NCBI GenBank assembly: GCA_900543205.1 | Contig: UQQM01000015.1 | Location: 1 to 55,715 of the forward strand | Source of the DNA: an uncultured Bacteroides sp. | Lineage (GTDB): Bacteria; Bacteroidota; Bacteroidia; Bacteroidales; UBA932 | DNA length: 55,715 nt | Direction: 5' to 3' | Part shown: positions 25,754-37,143 of the stretch, piece by piece | Position numbering within the stretch: position 1 is the first letter of the stretch | How the letters are laid out: every line of letters begins with the position of its first letter | Translations under genes and position numbers: made by a program | Notes under the pieces: generated by a model | Seen by the model: only the letters and a program-made list of their open reading frames with translations | The model's database searches: none | Told to the model about the DNA's origin: nothing

Positions 25754-26566
25754 TTATTTGAAGGGACTTCCGGCCTCGCGGGCGATATATGAATATGTCA
25801 GCCTGTCGGTGAGCCTGGGGAAAAGCCTGTGCGCGATTACGGTGGCCTTGCCGAGAGCCGTGAGGATCACCTCCGAACGGCGTCTGCGCAAAGCCTTCGC
25901 CAGCTTGAGGGCGACCTCTTCCGCGCTCATGAGCTTGCCCTCCTCCAACGGAGTCTCGCCCTGGGGCGTGCCGTCCGCAGTAAGCGCGGCATTGCGCACG
26001 TTGGACGAGGTATAGCCGGGAGCGAAGACCAGCACGTTGAGCCCGTCCTTCAGGTGTTCAATCCTGAGGGTGTCGAGGAAGCCGCGCACGGCGTATTTGG
26101 AGGCGCTGTAGCCGGTGCGTGCGGGAAGGGCGGAATAGCCGGCGATGGAAATCACCCCGACCACGGAGCCCCTGCTCTTGAGCAGCCAGGGCAGCGCATA
26201 CTTGGTGCAGTTCACGGTACCCCAGAAGTTCACGTCCATCAGGGAACGGATCACCTTCAGGTCAAGGTCCTTGAACATCGCCCTCATGGAGATTCCGGCG
26301 TTGTTCACAAGTATGTCCACACCTCCGAAACGCTCCACAGCCGCTTCGATCAGCCTGCGGCAGTCGTCCTCCGAAGTCACGTCGCACTTGACGCACAGAA
26401 CCCTGTCGGCGGGAGCTACTCCGGGAGCGAGAGCCTCCAGCCGGTCAAGCGACCTGGCGGCCATCACCACCTTCGCACCCTCCTTCCCGAAAAGCCGGGC
26501 GGAAGCCAGCCCTATTCCGGAACTGGCTCCCGTCACGACTATCACCTTGTCAGCGAACCAACTCAT
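25754..26566 (-). CDS. Short-chain dehydrogenase/reductase, candidate 3-ketosphinganine reductase
   Basis: 270-residue NAD(P)-dependent oxidoreductase of the classical SDR type. The nucleotide motif TGASSGIG is at residues 12-19, NNAG near 90, the catalytic Ser near 143 and YSASK near 156-160. A hydrophobic C-terminal half is seen. Its ATG overlaps the stop of the serine palmitoyltransferase gene (26563-26566), so the two are translationally coupled. The next step after serine palmitoyltransferase is reduction of 3-ketosphinganine, an SDR reaction, which makes this the natural candidate. The substrate is not proven by the sequence. Confidence 0.85.
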   Translation of the reverse strand: MSWFADKVIVVTGASSGIGLASARLFGKEGAKVVMAARSLDRLEALAPGVAPADRVLCVKCDVTSEDDCRRLIEAAVERFGGVDILVNNAGISMRAMFKDLDLKVIRSLMDVNFWGTVNCTKYALPWLLKSRGSVVGVISIAGYSALPARTGYSASKYAVRGFLDTLRIEHLKDGLNVLVFAPGYTSSNVRNAALTADGTPQGETPLEEGKLMSAEEVALKLAKALRRRRSEVILTALGKATVIAHRLFPRLTDRLTYSYIAREAGSPFK

Positions 26567-27825
26567 TCTATGGTCATGCCTGCGATGTCATCGCCGTCGT
26601 ATGCACCGGCATCGAGCTTGGCCCTTATCTCCTTGAAGGCGTTGAGCGTGTAGTTCACGTCCTCCATGGTATGGGCGGCGGTGGACACAATGCGGAAGAT
26701 GACCATGCCCTTGGGTATGACGGGATAGATGACGATGGAACAGAATATCCTGTAGTTCTCCCTGAGGTCCTTGGCCATCTTGGTCGCCTGTGCGACGCCT
26801 CCCTTGATATGTACGGGGGTCACGCAGGCCTCGGCCTCACCGATGTCGAAACCTTCCTTGCGGAAGCCGTCCTGGATGGCGTGGGTGATAGCCCAGCACT
26901 GCCTGCGGCGCTCGTCGCCCTTGGGGGAGTCGATGATTTCCATGCGCTTGATATTGCCTTCCACCAGAGCCATGGGCAGTGACTTCGCATACATCTGCGA
27001 GCGCAGGTTGGCGCGCAGGTAGTTGATGATGTAGTGGGGTCCGGCCACGAATCCGCCTATGGAGGCCATGGACTTCGCGAACGCGCCGATGTAGAGGTCG
27101 ACCTCATCCATGCAGCCGAGCTGCTCGGAGGTTCCGCGTCCGTGCTCGCCGAGCAGTCCGAAACCGTGGGCGTCGTCTATCATTATGCGGAACTGGTATT
27201 TCTTCTTGAGGGCGGCGATCTTGTCAATGATTCCCATCGCGCCGGTCATTCCGAACACTCCCTCGGTGATGAGCAGGACTCCGCCGCCGTTCTCCTCTGC
27301 GGTCTTGCAAGCGCGTGCCAGCACCTTCTCGCAGTCCGCGATGTCATTGTGGCGGTACTTGTACTTCTCGCCTATGTGCAGACGTATGCCGTCCATCAGG
27401 CAGGCATGGCACTCGGCGTCATATACGATCACGTCGTGACGCGCGGTCAGGGCGTCGATGGTCGAGAATATTCCCTGATAGCCGAAGTTGAACAGGAAAG
27501 CGTCCTCCTTCTTCTCGAACTCGGCGAACATGCGCTCGAGCTTCTCGTGGAGACGGGTGTGGCCGGTCATCATGCGCGCGCCCATGGGATATGCAAGACC
27601 CCATTTGGCAGCCGCCTCGGCGTCAGCCTTGCGGACCTCGGGGTCGTTCGCGAGGCCGAGATAGTTGTTGAGGCTCCAGTTCAGCACCGGAATCCCGTTG
27701 AAGGTCATGTGAGGACCGAGCTCGCCTTCAAGACGAGGATACATGTAATATCCGAAACCCTGGTTGAAGTACTGCCCTATCGGGCCGCCGCTGTCCTTCT
27801 TTATTCTGTCAAAAATGTCCAACAT
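26563..27825 (-). CDS. spt: Serine palmitoyltransferase-type PLP enzyme
   Basis: Joins serine and a fatty acyl-CoA to start sphingolipid synthesis, a trait of Bacteroidales. The 420-residue protein belongs to the alpha-oxoamine synthase group of class II aminotransferases. Visible features are NYLGLANDP near residue 55, GARMMTGHTRLHEKLE near 85, NFGYQGI, the PLP-binding DDAHGFGLLGEHGRG near 215, and the PLP lysine in GAFAKSMASIGG near 250. Family members also make 2-amino-3-ketobutyrate or aminolevulinate. The wording and length here fit the Bacteroides enzyme best. It lies 12 bases downstream of gyrB. Confidence 0.85.
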   Translation of the reverse strand: MLDIFDRIKKDSGGPIGQYFNQGFGYYMYPRLEGELGPHMTFNGIPVLNWSLNNYLGLANDPEVRKADAEAAAKWGLAYPMGARMMTGHTRLHEKLERMFAEFEKKEDAFLFNFGYQGIFSTIDALTARHDVIVYDAECHACLMDGIRLHIGEKYKYRHNDIADCEKVLARACKTAEENGGGVLLITEGVFGMTGAMGIIDKIAALKKKYQFRIMIDDAHGFGLLGEHGRGTSEQLGCMDEVDLYIGAFAKSMASIGGFVAGPHYIINYLRANLRSQMYAKSLPMALVEGNIKRMEIIDSPKGDERRRQCWAITHAIQDGFRKEGFDIGEAEACVTPVHIKGGVAQATKMAKDLRENYRIFCSIVIYPVIPKGMVIFRIVSTAAHTMEDVNYTLNAFKEIRAKLDAGAYDGDDIAGMTIE

Positions 27826-27837
27826 ATCTTAAAAGTT

Positions 27838-29871
<2,034 letters not shown>

Positions 29872-29874
29872 TTA

Positions 29875-29882
29875 CAAAGATA
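29875..29882 (-). promoter_or_regulatory. -7 box for gyrB and the cluster behind it
   Basis: TATCTTTG on the minus strand fits TAnnTTTG and gives a start of transcription roughly 15 nt before the gyrB ATG. No other such box was noticed between the five genes. Confidence 0.65.
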
Positions 29883-29892
29883 GCAAAAAATC

Positions 29893-31518
29893 TTATAAAT
29901 TCAGGAGGATACCGGCCGTAAAGTGCGGGCCCGGTATCACGTATCCGGGATGGCGCTCAATGTCCATGCCCAGGAGGTTTCCGAGACGCAGCCAAGCGGC
30001 GAGACGGCTGCTGAACTTGTACTCTCCGGAAAGGCCGAGGTCCACGTAGCCGGGTACGGACAGCGGCGAGCCGTCCAGGGCACTCCGCCCGCAGGCCCCC
30101 TCGAGGCTCAGTCCGGCATAGATGCGGTTCAGCCAGCTGTACCTCACGCTTATGTCGCCCGCGAACTCCGCCGGGGCGAAGGCTTCAGCCGCCGCATGTT
30201 TCACCACATGCCTCCAGTCGAAGCCGCCGTCCACGTCGAGCCGCCTTGAAATCCATTTGAAGTCAAGCCCGGCGTAGACGAAATCCGCGTCCGCGAAGCT
30301 GATTTTCCTCAGATATTCCAGCGGTGCCCCGTCAAGCGAGCTGTAGCCTCCCTTGACCGTATACTGGAAGCTCCGGCCGGCACGGCCCTCCACGCCCAGG
30401 CAGGCGCCGAAAGCCTCCCTCATGGCGGACGGCGACGACACTGCCGGAGAATGGAAATGGTTCACGTTCTTCAATGTGTACATGTCCAGCAGACTGCGCC
30501 CTCCCGTGAGGGAGACGAAGGCCCTGGTGCTGCCGGAGAACATCAGCACGCTCACGTCGACCGCCGGGGCGAACTGGAAGCTGTTGGAATTCCCTCCTCC
30601 GAGATAGTCTATGGTCAGCCCGGCGTCAATGTGGAAAATGCCCTGGATGAAAGAGACATGGGGTGTCAGCACGGCATGGTTGGCCAGCATGTCGGAATAG
30701 CCTTCCGGGCGGTTCAGCATCTCGGACTCGAAGAGGAAATCGAGGGAGAAAGCATATTTGCCGTTGATCACGGGTCCGAACGAGCCGTCCACGACGAGAT
30801 GGCTTTCGCCGGAGGAGAGGCGCCCTCCTCCCGGGGCGGCAGGCGTCCTGACATCGGAGCCGTATCTGTAGCCCACCCCTACATCATAGGCGAAATAGGT
30901 CTTGGACTTCTCGGCGGAGCTCAGCCTGACTCCGGCATACGCGGAATTGTAGCCCGAGGCATCGGTGCCGTCACCGGTGAATATGCCGTCATAGCCTGCC
31001 TTGAACCTGAGGTCGGAGCCTCGCATTATGTAATGGCCGCTCACCCCGAAGCTGTCGGAGAAGTCATGTCCGTCAAAGCCCCCGAGCACCGTTCCGTCAG
31101 CCGAAGGACGGGCCGAATAAGGACCACAATAGCCGCGTCCGCTGTTGCTCATGCCGAGCGTGAACTCGTTGTTGCGTATGGCTGTCCAGTAGAGGTCGAG
31201 CACGGGACGCAGGGTGTATCCGGCACCGGCGCGCAGCAGGAACCTGCTGCCGTCGTACTCCATGGGTTCAGGAGTAATGCGTATCTCATAGGGCGTGAAC
31301 TCATACGAACCTCTGTAGGGCGAGTCGAACACGGAATAGTCGAAACTGTAGTCGAAATAATAGAGCGAGTCTGGCAGCTGGGTCTCCAGCTCCACCTTGC
31401 GGAAATCGGCGAACTTGGCCTCATATTCGTTCGTCACCTGGACGCTCTGACTGATATTCTGTGCGAAAGCCGGCATACAGCATGCGAGCAGGGCCGGCAG
31501 CATGGCTTTAATTCTCAT
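29893..31518 (-). CDS. Outer membrane beta-barrel protein, function unknown
   Basis: 541-residue exported protein with a clean signal peptide (MRIKAMLPALLACCMPAFAQ). The rest is rich in alternating aromatic and polar residues and short turns (for example YTLRPVLDLYWTAIR and DFVYAGLDFKWISRRL) and ends in a hydrophobic strand (HFTAGILLNL), all typical of a beta-barrel. It resembles the TonB-receptor-like barrels lacking a plug. The start overlaps the end of the upstream TPR gene by 11 bases, so the two are coupled and probably act together in the envelope. Confidence 0.75.
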   Translation of the reverse strand: MRIKAMLPALLACCMPAFAQNISQSVQVTNEYEAKFADFRKVELETQLPDSLYYFDYSFDYSVFDSPYRGSYEFTPYEIRITPEPMEYDGSRFLLRAGAGYTLRPVLDLYWTAIRNNEFTLGMSNSGRGYCGPYSARPSADGTVLGGFDGHDFSDSFGVSGHYIMRGSDLRFKAGYDGIFTGDGTDASGYNSAYAGVRLSSAEKSKTYFAYDVGVGYRYGSDVRTPAAPGGGRLSSGESHLVVDGSFGPVINGKYAFSLDFLFESEMLNRPEGYSDMLANHAVLTPHVSFIQGIFHIDAGLTIDYLGGGNSNSFQFAPAVDVSVLMFSGSTRAFVSLTGGRSLLDMYTLKNVNHFHSPAVSSPSAMREAFGACLGVEGRAGRSFQYTVKGGYSSLDGAPLEYLRKISFADADFVYAGLDFKWISRRLDVDGGFDWRHVVKHAAAEAFAPAEFAGDISVRYSWLNRIYAGLSLEGACGRSALDGSPLSVPGYVDLGLSGEYKFSSRLAAWLRLGNLLGMDIERHPGYVIPGPHFTAGILLNL

Positions 31519-34495
31519 TGTCTGTCATCGTTATGGTTTCAAGTCTCTCCAGCCTCCTCCTGACGCTGTCCCCGATGTCGTCCTGACCGTCCGAGGGAGC
31601 ATAGCCGTCGCGTATGCTCTCGTAGGTCGCCCTCGCCTGGGCATAGTTGCCCCTGTCGGCGAAGGAGTCACCAAGCACCAGATAGGCCTTCGCGAGCCAG
31701 TATGACTGGCCTCCAGCCACCTGGGAGAAATTGTAGACACCTTCCTCGACGGCTTCGAAGTCTCCGGTGTCGTAGCTGTTCTGCACGAGCATGTAGCTGG
31801 CCTCGGCGCCTTCGGGCGTCGAAGGCTCCCCGGCAAGGACGCGGAACATCTCCATGGCCTCGTCCCTCCTGGAGAGGGCCAGGCAGGACTTCGCCTCCAG
31901 ATACCTCGCCTCTCGCCTGAGCGCCGCGTCGGAATCCGCATCCTCAATCACGAGATTGCAGGCGGAAACCGCCGAAGCATAATCCTTGCACCTGTATGCG
32001 GAGCGCATCATGCCCGTTGCGGCGGCGGACTTGTTCTCTTCCATCTTCGTGAGCCCGAACAGCTCGGAATAGCTCCGGTAAGCATCCTGGTAGCGCTCGA
32101 GCTCGTATGAGAGCTGGGCGTGCCGCAGGACGGACATCTCCACGAAAGAAAGGCCGGAACGGGACTTCATGGCCTCGGCATACCAGTCGCAGGCCTTCTC
32201 CTTCTGCCCGAGAGAGCGGCAGGCCTCCGCAAGATAGAACTGCACCTGGGCGGTGTTGGCGCTTTCAGGGAAGCTGTCCAGATACTTGAGCGCCGAATTC
32301 ACGGCCTCGCTGTAGCTTCCGGCTAGATACAGCTGCTCCACGGTGTTGAAATATACCCTTTCCCTGTCGTCACCTTCAACAGTGGCCCCGAGGGAGTTCT
32401 TCTCAAGATATTCCAGGAACTTCTCGGGCTGCCTGCGCTTGTTGTAGATGGACTCTATGGCCATCATGGCCTCCTCGGCATACTCGCTCCCGGGCATCAG
32501 GTGTACCAGTTCGTCGTAATAGCCCAGAGCCTTGTCGTAGTCCGACATGTTCCTGTAGACCAGACCGAGCCCGGAGAGGGCCTTAGCCACGAACAGGCTG
32601 TCGCGCGTGGTGCTGCGCAGGCGGGAGAAGCTCTGGGCGGCCTCGGTGTTCATCTTCAGCTCGAGCTGCGTGCGTCCGAGCTCATAGAGAGCCTCGGAAT
32701 ACAGCCAGGCGTCGGGAGAAGCACCCCCGACCTGCATCAGGGTGGTCATCTTCCGCTTGAGGTCGCCGTCGAGGCCATACGAAATGGCCTGCTGGTAATA
32801 TGGATAGATGTCGTCCGGCCCGAAGAACTCGTCCAGCACCTTGCGGTACGATGCCGCAGCGGCCTTGTAGTCGTGCCTGCCGAAGTCGCAGTCCGCCCTG
32901 CGGTTCATCGCGTCCTCCCTGTTCATGGGGTTGCCCGAGAATATGTAGGTGTCGAACCAGCGTGCGGCGGTTTCATAGTCCTGCAGCTTGAAATGGCAGT
33001 AGCCGATGTTGTACGGCAGTATCCGGCCTTCCGCGCGGTTGAAGAGCGCCGAGCCGTTGTAGAGTTCGGTAAACACGGAAGCAGCCTCCTGATAGTTGCC
33101 GCTCATATAGTACGACTCACCCAGCCAGTAGCGGGCGTACTGGTTCAGCCTGTCGGTCTTGGGCAGGTAGTAGGCGGTCGTGCGGAAGAACGGCACTGCG
33201 TCGCGGTAGGAACCGCTCTCGTAAAGCTGCCTGCCGCGCAGGAAATTCGCCTTGACATAATTGTTCTGCATGTCGGGGCCGAGCTCGTCTATATTGTCGT
33301 AGGCGGCTATGGCGGATGCGTAATCCCTGTCATACAGGGCGGCCAGGGCCATGTAGCCGTAGATCTGGGCGCCCCTCGCCCTGGTCGAGTAGCGCTTTAT
33401 GTAGTCGGCGAAGCCGGAGGTGTCCTTGTTGAGGTCGAAAGCCAGCTTCGCATAGTTGAACGAAGCGTCCTCGGTCATCCTGGCGTCGTAGTTCACCGAG
33501 GCGGCGGCCTTGAAGGACTCCATCGCGGCCACCTGGTTGCGGGTGCGCAGATATGCGTTTCCGAGATGGTAGTTGGCTATCTGCCCGAGAGAATCGCTGC
33601 GGTCGGCCATCATGCTGTAGTTCTCGATGGCGCCCTGGTAGTCATGGACGGAATACAGCACCGTGCCGGCGTAGAAGTAGTCCTTGCGGTTCATGTCCTG
33701 CTTCTGCGAGAGCTGGTCGTAATACTGCCTGGCTCTGTCGGCGTCCCCGAGTATCAGGTACGACTCGGAGATGATCCTGGCGAGCCTGTCCCGGCGCTCG
33801 GCGGAGGCGCTCCCGAATATCATCACCCCCTGGTCGACCACATAGCCGTAGTTCCCCCTGTTGAACTCGCAGTCCACTATGTAGAAATTGGCGAGCTCGG
33901 TGAAGCGCGGGTCGGACACGGCAAGCGCGAACCTGGCCTCGGCCTCCTCGAAGCGGCTGCTGTTGTAGTATATCACGCCGGAGACATACTGGCCCGGGGC
34001 CGTGAACTCCGAATACTCCAGGGCGTCAAGAATCGTGAAGAACTGCAGGGCTTCGGGGTCGCGGCCGACCGAGAACGCGCAATATCCGCACTTGAACATG
34101 TATTCGGGCATCTCCGCATCATCCAGCGAGGTCGATGGAACCTTGGAGAATTCCAGCGACGCCTCGCCGTACTTCCCCTCGTCGAACAGGATCCTGGCGT
34201 TCTCGAAGCGTATCCTCCCGGTCAGCGCCGATGAAGGATAGTTCCTGTCATATTCGGCCATGGTCTCGATATAGTCATCGGTGCGCAGCTTCAGCGCGCA
34301 GAGCACTGCATAACCTTCCGAGGCGGCATCAGGGGTCAGAGTCTCGAACATGGCCCTGGCCCTTTCGTACATTCCGCTGCGATAAAGCTCCAAGGCCTCG
34401 CGGTAGACCTCCCTGTCGGAGGACGGAACGGCCCGGACGGCGGAAGAAACCAGCATGAGCGCAAGCAGGGCAAGCGCCGTATTTCTGATTCTCAT
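31508..34495 (-). CDS. Large periplasmic TPR-repeat protein
   Basis: 995-residue exported protein: signal peptide MRIRNTALALLALMLVSSAVRA, then tetratricopeptide repeats nearly end to end (recurrent A-x-x-x-Y/F and YYDELS, YYNSSRFEEA, YLGESYYMSGNYQEA-like helices). It contains no catalytic motif and probably serves as an assembly scaffold. Proteins of this size and kind are common in Bacteroidetes next to barrel proteins and are sometimes annotated as YbgF-like or gliding-type TPR proteins. It is divergent from ftsE, and the downstream barrel gene overlaps its end. Confidence 0.85.
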   Translation of the reverse strand: MRIRNTALALLALMLVSSAVRAVPSSDREVYREALELYRSGMYERARAMFETLTPDAASEGYAVLCALKLRTDDYIETMAEYDRNYPSSALTGRIRFENARILFDEGKYGEASLEFSKVPSTSLDDAEMPEYMFKCGYCAFSVGRDPEALQFFTILDALEYSEFTAPGQYVSGVIYYNSSRFEEAEARFALAVSDPRFTELANFYIVDCEFNRGNYGYVVDQGVMIFGSASAERRDRLARIISESYLILGDADRARQYYDQLSQKQDMNRKDYFYAGTVLYSVHDYQGAIENYSMMADRSDSLGQIANYHLGNAYLRTRNQVAAMESFKAAASVNYDARMTEDASFNYAKLAFDLNKDTSGFADYIKRYSTRARGAQIYGYMALAALYDRDYASAIAAYDNIDELGPDMQNNYVKANFLRGRQLYESGSYRDAVPFFRTTAYYLPKTDRLNQYARYWLGESYYMSGNYQEAASVFTELYNGSALFNRAEGRILPYNIGYCHFKLQDYETAARWFDTYIFSGNPMNREDAMNRRADCDFGRHDYKAAAASYRKVLDEFFGPDDIYPYYQQAISYGLDGDLKRKMTTLMQVGGASPDAWLYSEALYELGRTQLELKMNTEAAQSFSRLRSTTRDSLFVAKALSGLGLVYRNMSDYDKALGYYDELVHLMPGSEYAEEAMMAIESIYNKRRQPEKFLEYLEKNSLGATVEGDDRERVYFNTVEQLYLAGSYSEAVNSALKYLDSFPESANTAQVQFYLAEACRSLGQKEKACDWYAEAMKSRSGLSFVEMSVLRHAQLSYELERYQDAYRSYSELFGLTKMEENKSAAATGMMRSAYRCKDYASAVSACNLVIEDADSDAALRREARYLEAKSCLALSRRDEAMEMFRVLAGEPSTPEGAEASYMLVQNSYDTGDFEAVEEGVYNFSQVAGGQSYWLAKAYLVLGDSFADRGNYAQARATYESIRDGYAPSDGQDDIGDSVRRRLERLETITMTDNEN

Positions 34496-34522
34496 ATTCT
34501 ACAAACTATTACCATTAATTTA

Positions 34523-34530
34523 CAAATCTA
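34523..34530 (-). promoter_or_regulatory. -7 box for the TPR/barrel pair
   Basis: TAGATTTG on the minus strand fits TAnnTTTG, 28 nt from the TPR start codon. Confidence 0.6.
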
Positions 34531-34543
34531 CTCAATTTTGCAC

Positions 34544-34551
34544 TATATTTG
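34544..34551 (+). promoter_or_regulatory. -7 box for ftsE
   Basis: TATATTTG fits TAnnTTTG and lies 29 nt before the ftsE ATG at 34581. It is only 13 nt from the opposing box at 34523-34530, so the two promoters face apart from a shared short region. Confidence 0.65.
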
Positions 34552-34580
34552 CATAATCAACGCAAAAACTTTGCCTCGGA

Positions 34581-35264
34581 ATGAGCAACGAAACTTCCCC
34601 TGTAATATCCTTTTCCGGAGCCGACATACTGAACGGCGAGAACCCCGTGGTTTACGGGCTGAACATGGAAGTCCTGCCCAGGCAGGTGGTCTACATAGTC
34701 GGCAAGGTAGGCACCGGAAAAACCTCCATCATACGGACCATCACCGCCGAGAACCGCCTTTCCAACGGCAAGGGCGAAGTCTGCGGCTTCAACCTGCGGG
34801 CCATGAAGGAGAAGGACATCCCCTTCCTGCGCAGGAAGCTGGGGGTGGTGTTCCAGGATTTCCAGCTGCTGATGGACAGGAACGTCTACGACAACCTGGC
34901 CTTCGTGCTCGGAGCCACAGGCTGGAAGGACACACGCAGCATCGCCGGACGTATCGGGCAGGTCCTCGATGCGGTGGGCATGAGCACCAAGGCCCACAAG
35001 ATGCCGCACCAGCTCTCCGGGGGCGAACAGCAGCGCATAGCCATCGCACGCGCGATTCTCAACGAGCCCGAGGTGATACTCGCCGACGAGCCGACCGGCA
35101 ACCTTGACCGGGAGACAGCGGAGGAAATCCTCCAATTGCTGCGCAAGATCAACGAAACGAAAGGGACGGCCATAGTCATGGTCACCCACGACCGCAGCAT
35201 CTGCGAACGCTATCCCGGCCGCATCTTCGAGACCAGGGACGAAGCCTGCACTGAAATCAGATGA
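34581..35264 (+). CDS. ftsE: Cell division ATP-binding protein FtsE
   Basis: ATPase partner of FtsX, which regulates wall hydrolases at division. The 227-residue protein has Walker [10 protein letters not shown] (about 42-50), Q-loop FQDFQLL, signature [12 protein letters not shown], Walker [13 protein letters not shown] and switch MVTHD. The short loop [15 protein letters not shown] is characteristic of FtsE rather than LolD. No ftsX follows; the next gene is nth, overlapping by 4 bases (ATGA at 35261-35264). Confidence 0.88.
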   Translation: MSNETSPVISFSGADILNGENPVVYGLNMEVLPRQVVYIVGKVGTGKTSIIRTITAENRLSNGKGEVCGFNLRAMKEKDIPFLRRKLGVVFQDFQLLMDRNVYDNLAFVLGATGWKDTRSIAGRIGQVLDAVGMSTKAHKMPHQLSGGEQQRIAIARAILNEPEVILADEPTGNLDRETAEEILQLLRKINETKGTAIVMVTHDRSICERYPGRIFETRDEACTEIR

Positions 35265-35902
35265 CACTCAAGCAGAGATACGAAGGCATCCTGGAATATT
35301 TCCGCACCAATATGCCGGTGGCGGAATCCGAGCTGCATTTCGACTCGCCCTACCAGCTGCTGGTGGCCGTGATGCTCTCGGCACAATGCACCGACAGGCG
35401 CGTGAACATGGTCACCCCGGCGCTGTTCGAAGCCTATCCGGACCCCGGCGCGCTCGCTGCGGCGTCTCCGGAGGAGATACTCCCGTACATCCGGTCCGTG
35501 ACCTATCCCAACAGCAAGGCCGCGCACCTCGCGGGCATGGCCAGGAAGCTGGTCTCCGATTTCGGCGGAGAGGTTCCAAGGGACATAGGGCAGCTCATGA
35601 GCCTGCCCGGAGTCGGACGAAAGACCGCCAACGTGGTGGCGTCCATCACCTGGGGAGAACCGGTCATAGCCGTGGATACGCACGTCTTCAGGGTGGCTCG
35701 CAGGCTCGGGCTCTCGAAGGGCGCCAACGTGCGCGAGGTGGAACTTGACCTTGAAGCGCACATACCCGAGGAGCTCAGGCCGGTGGCGCATCACTGGCTG
35801 ATACTCCACGGCCGCTACACCTGCACCGCGTTGAAGCCCAAATGCACGGAATGCCCGCTGGCGCAATGGTGCGCGGAAAACGGCCGCCGCCCTGAGATAT
35901 AG
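35261..35902 (+). CDS. nth: Endonuclease III (DNA glycosylase/AP lyase)
   Basis: Removes oxidised pyrimidines and nicks abasic sites. The 213-residue protein has the helix-hairpin-helix LPGVGRKTANVV with the catalytic Lys near 120, the catalytic Asp in AVDTHVFRVARRLG near 138, and four C-terminal cysteines in the C-x6-C-x2-C-x5-C pattern for a [4Fe-4S] cluster (CTALKPKCTECPLAQWC). Full-length and typical. Overlaps the ftsE stop and converges with the methyltransferase gene through a small hairpin. Confidence 0.96.
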   Translation: MTLKQRYEGILEYFRTNMPVAESELHFDSPYQLLVAVMLSAQCTDRRVNMVTPALFEAYPDPGALAAASPEEILPYIRSVTYPNSKAAHLAGMARKLVSDFGGEVPRDIGQLMSLPGVGRKTANVVASITWGEPVIAVDTHVFRVARRLGLSKGANVREVELDLEAHIPEELRPVAHHWLILHGRYTCTALKPKCTECPLAQWCAENGRRPEI

Positions 35903-35923
35903 CCGGAATCAGGGCCGGCTTTT
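35901..35923. terminator. Terminator hairpin between nth and the methyltransferase gene
   Basis: AGCCGG (35901-35906) with CCGGCT (35915-35920), then a short T-run. It overlaps the ends of both converging genes (stops at 35902 and 35909). Confidence 0.55.
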
Positions 35924-37063
35924 GCGGAGCGGCCTCGCGAGAATCAGCAGGTTGCCGGAGCAGGCGGTGGCGCAGCCGAAGACATGAAGTCCCGCATCCG
36001 ACACGCACCCGAGCCTGCGCGCCAGCCCGGCGCTTCCCAGAGGCAGGTTCCGGGCGCTCACATCGGCACGCAAGCGCCTGGATTTCAGCTCCCTTAGAGA
36101 GGCGGAGCTCAGCGGCAGCAGCTCTTCTATCTCGAAACAGCCGAAAAGGCCGGAAGGAGGCAGCACGCCGGGGCCGGCCAGATAAAGATGGGTGGACGGC
36201 GCAAGCTTGCGGAGGCCGAAACGGACGCACGGAAGCCTGAACGCCCCCGCCTTGAGCATGCATGCGGAAGGCTCCAGAAGAATCTGCCCGGGAGACAGGC
36301 CCTCGGCGAGGACAAGCGGCGCCTCCCTTTCCTCTTCCGGAAGGAAGCTGAAGGATACGCCTTCTTCCTCCGGCGGAGCCGCGGCGTCCACGGCATATAT
36401 GCCGCCGAAGGGCCGGCCGCCGAGCTCCAGCATGCACAGCAGTTCCTTGACCTCTCCGCCGACGGCGACGACATGGACTTCCTTCAGGGACTCTCCGAAA
36501 CTCTCCCGGAGCACGGAGATGTCCGCCATGGGCGAAAGCTTCACCATGAGCGCCGGAGCCTTCCGAAGCAGCAGCGGGGCGAGGACTCCGATGTCGGGAG
36601 AACAGTCCCCGAGCCTGAAGAGCTTGCGTCCTGAGCCGCTACGCCGCGCCGGGTCGGCGTAGATGAGGTCGCATTCCGGCAGTTCGCTGGCCGGGCCGAT
36701 TTCCTCACAGTGGAATTCAATGTTGGATATTCCGAGCGCGGAGCAGTTGCGCCTCGCGGAGTCAGCAAGGGCGGCGTCCCTTTCGAAATACAGCACCCTG
36801 TCCGCCACCGCAGCAAAGGCGCTGCAGTCTGAACCCAATCCGCCGGTGATGTCGCAGACAAGGCCAAGACGTCCTCCGCACCTGTCCAGGGCCAGTTCCG
36901 CCTTGTACGCCGCCGCAGCCGATGAGGAACACTGCTCCAGGGCCAGCGAGCCCGGCAGCTCTATGTCTATGCCGGACCACGCCGGAAGCTTCCTTGCAGC
37001 CTTGCGCGCAACGGCGTCGTCGAGGGAGCCGAGTATTTCAGAGAAACTCTTTTTGCTTTTCAC
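35909..37063 (-). CDS. Class I SAM methyltransferase with THUMP-like C-terminus
   Basis: 384-residue protein of a Bacteroidetes family that carries a Rossmann methyltransferase core and a THUMP/ferredoxin-like domain. The SAM site shows LVCDITGGLGSDC (about residues 66-78) and FERD near 95; the catalytic-type motif DLIYADPARR is near 128-137. An RNA target is likely from the THUMP-like part, but none can be named. The start codon is GTG. The -7 box at 37069-37076 is so close that transcription would begin at or next to this GTG, so the mRNA may be leaderless. Confidence 0.8.
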   Translation of the reverse strand: MKSKKSFSEILGSLDDAVARKAARKLPAWSGIDIELPGSLALEQCSSSAAAAYKAELALDRCGGRLGLVCDITGGLGSDCSAFAAVADRVLYFERDAALADSARRNCSALGISNIEFHCEEIGPASELPECDLIYADPARRSGSGRKLFRLGDCSPDIGVLAPLLLRKAPALMVKLSPMADISVLRESFGESLKEVHVVAVGGEVKELLCMLELGGRPFGGIYAVDAAAPPEEEGVSFSFLPEEEREAPLVLAEGLSPGQILLEPSACMLKAGAFRLPCVRFGLRKLAPSTHLYLAGPGVLPPSGLFGCFEIEELLPLSSASLRELKSRRLRADVSARNLPLGSAGLARRLGCVSDAGLHVFGCATACSGNLLILARPLRKSRP

Positions 37064-37068
37064 GCAGG

Positions 37069-37076
37069 CAAATGTA
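37069..37076 (-). promoter_or_regulatory. -7 box very close to the methyltransferase start
   Basis: TACATTTG on the minus strand fits TAnnTTTG but ends 6 nt from the GTG start codon at 37063, implying a leaderless or nearly leaderless transcript. Confidence 0.45.
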
Positions 37077-37097
37077 GAAAATAATGCGTATTTTTCT

Positions 37098-37105
37098 TAA
37101 TTTTG
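37098..37105 (+). promoter_or_regulatory. -7 box for the phosphohexomutase gene
   Basis: TAATTTTG fits TAnnTTTG. The implied start near 37112 excludes the ATG at 37084 and supports ATG 37144. Confidence 0.6.
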
Positions 37106-37143
37106 AAAGCTGCTATGAAATAACCAAACAAACTAAAATACCA

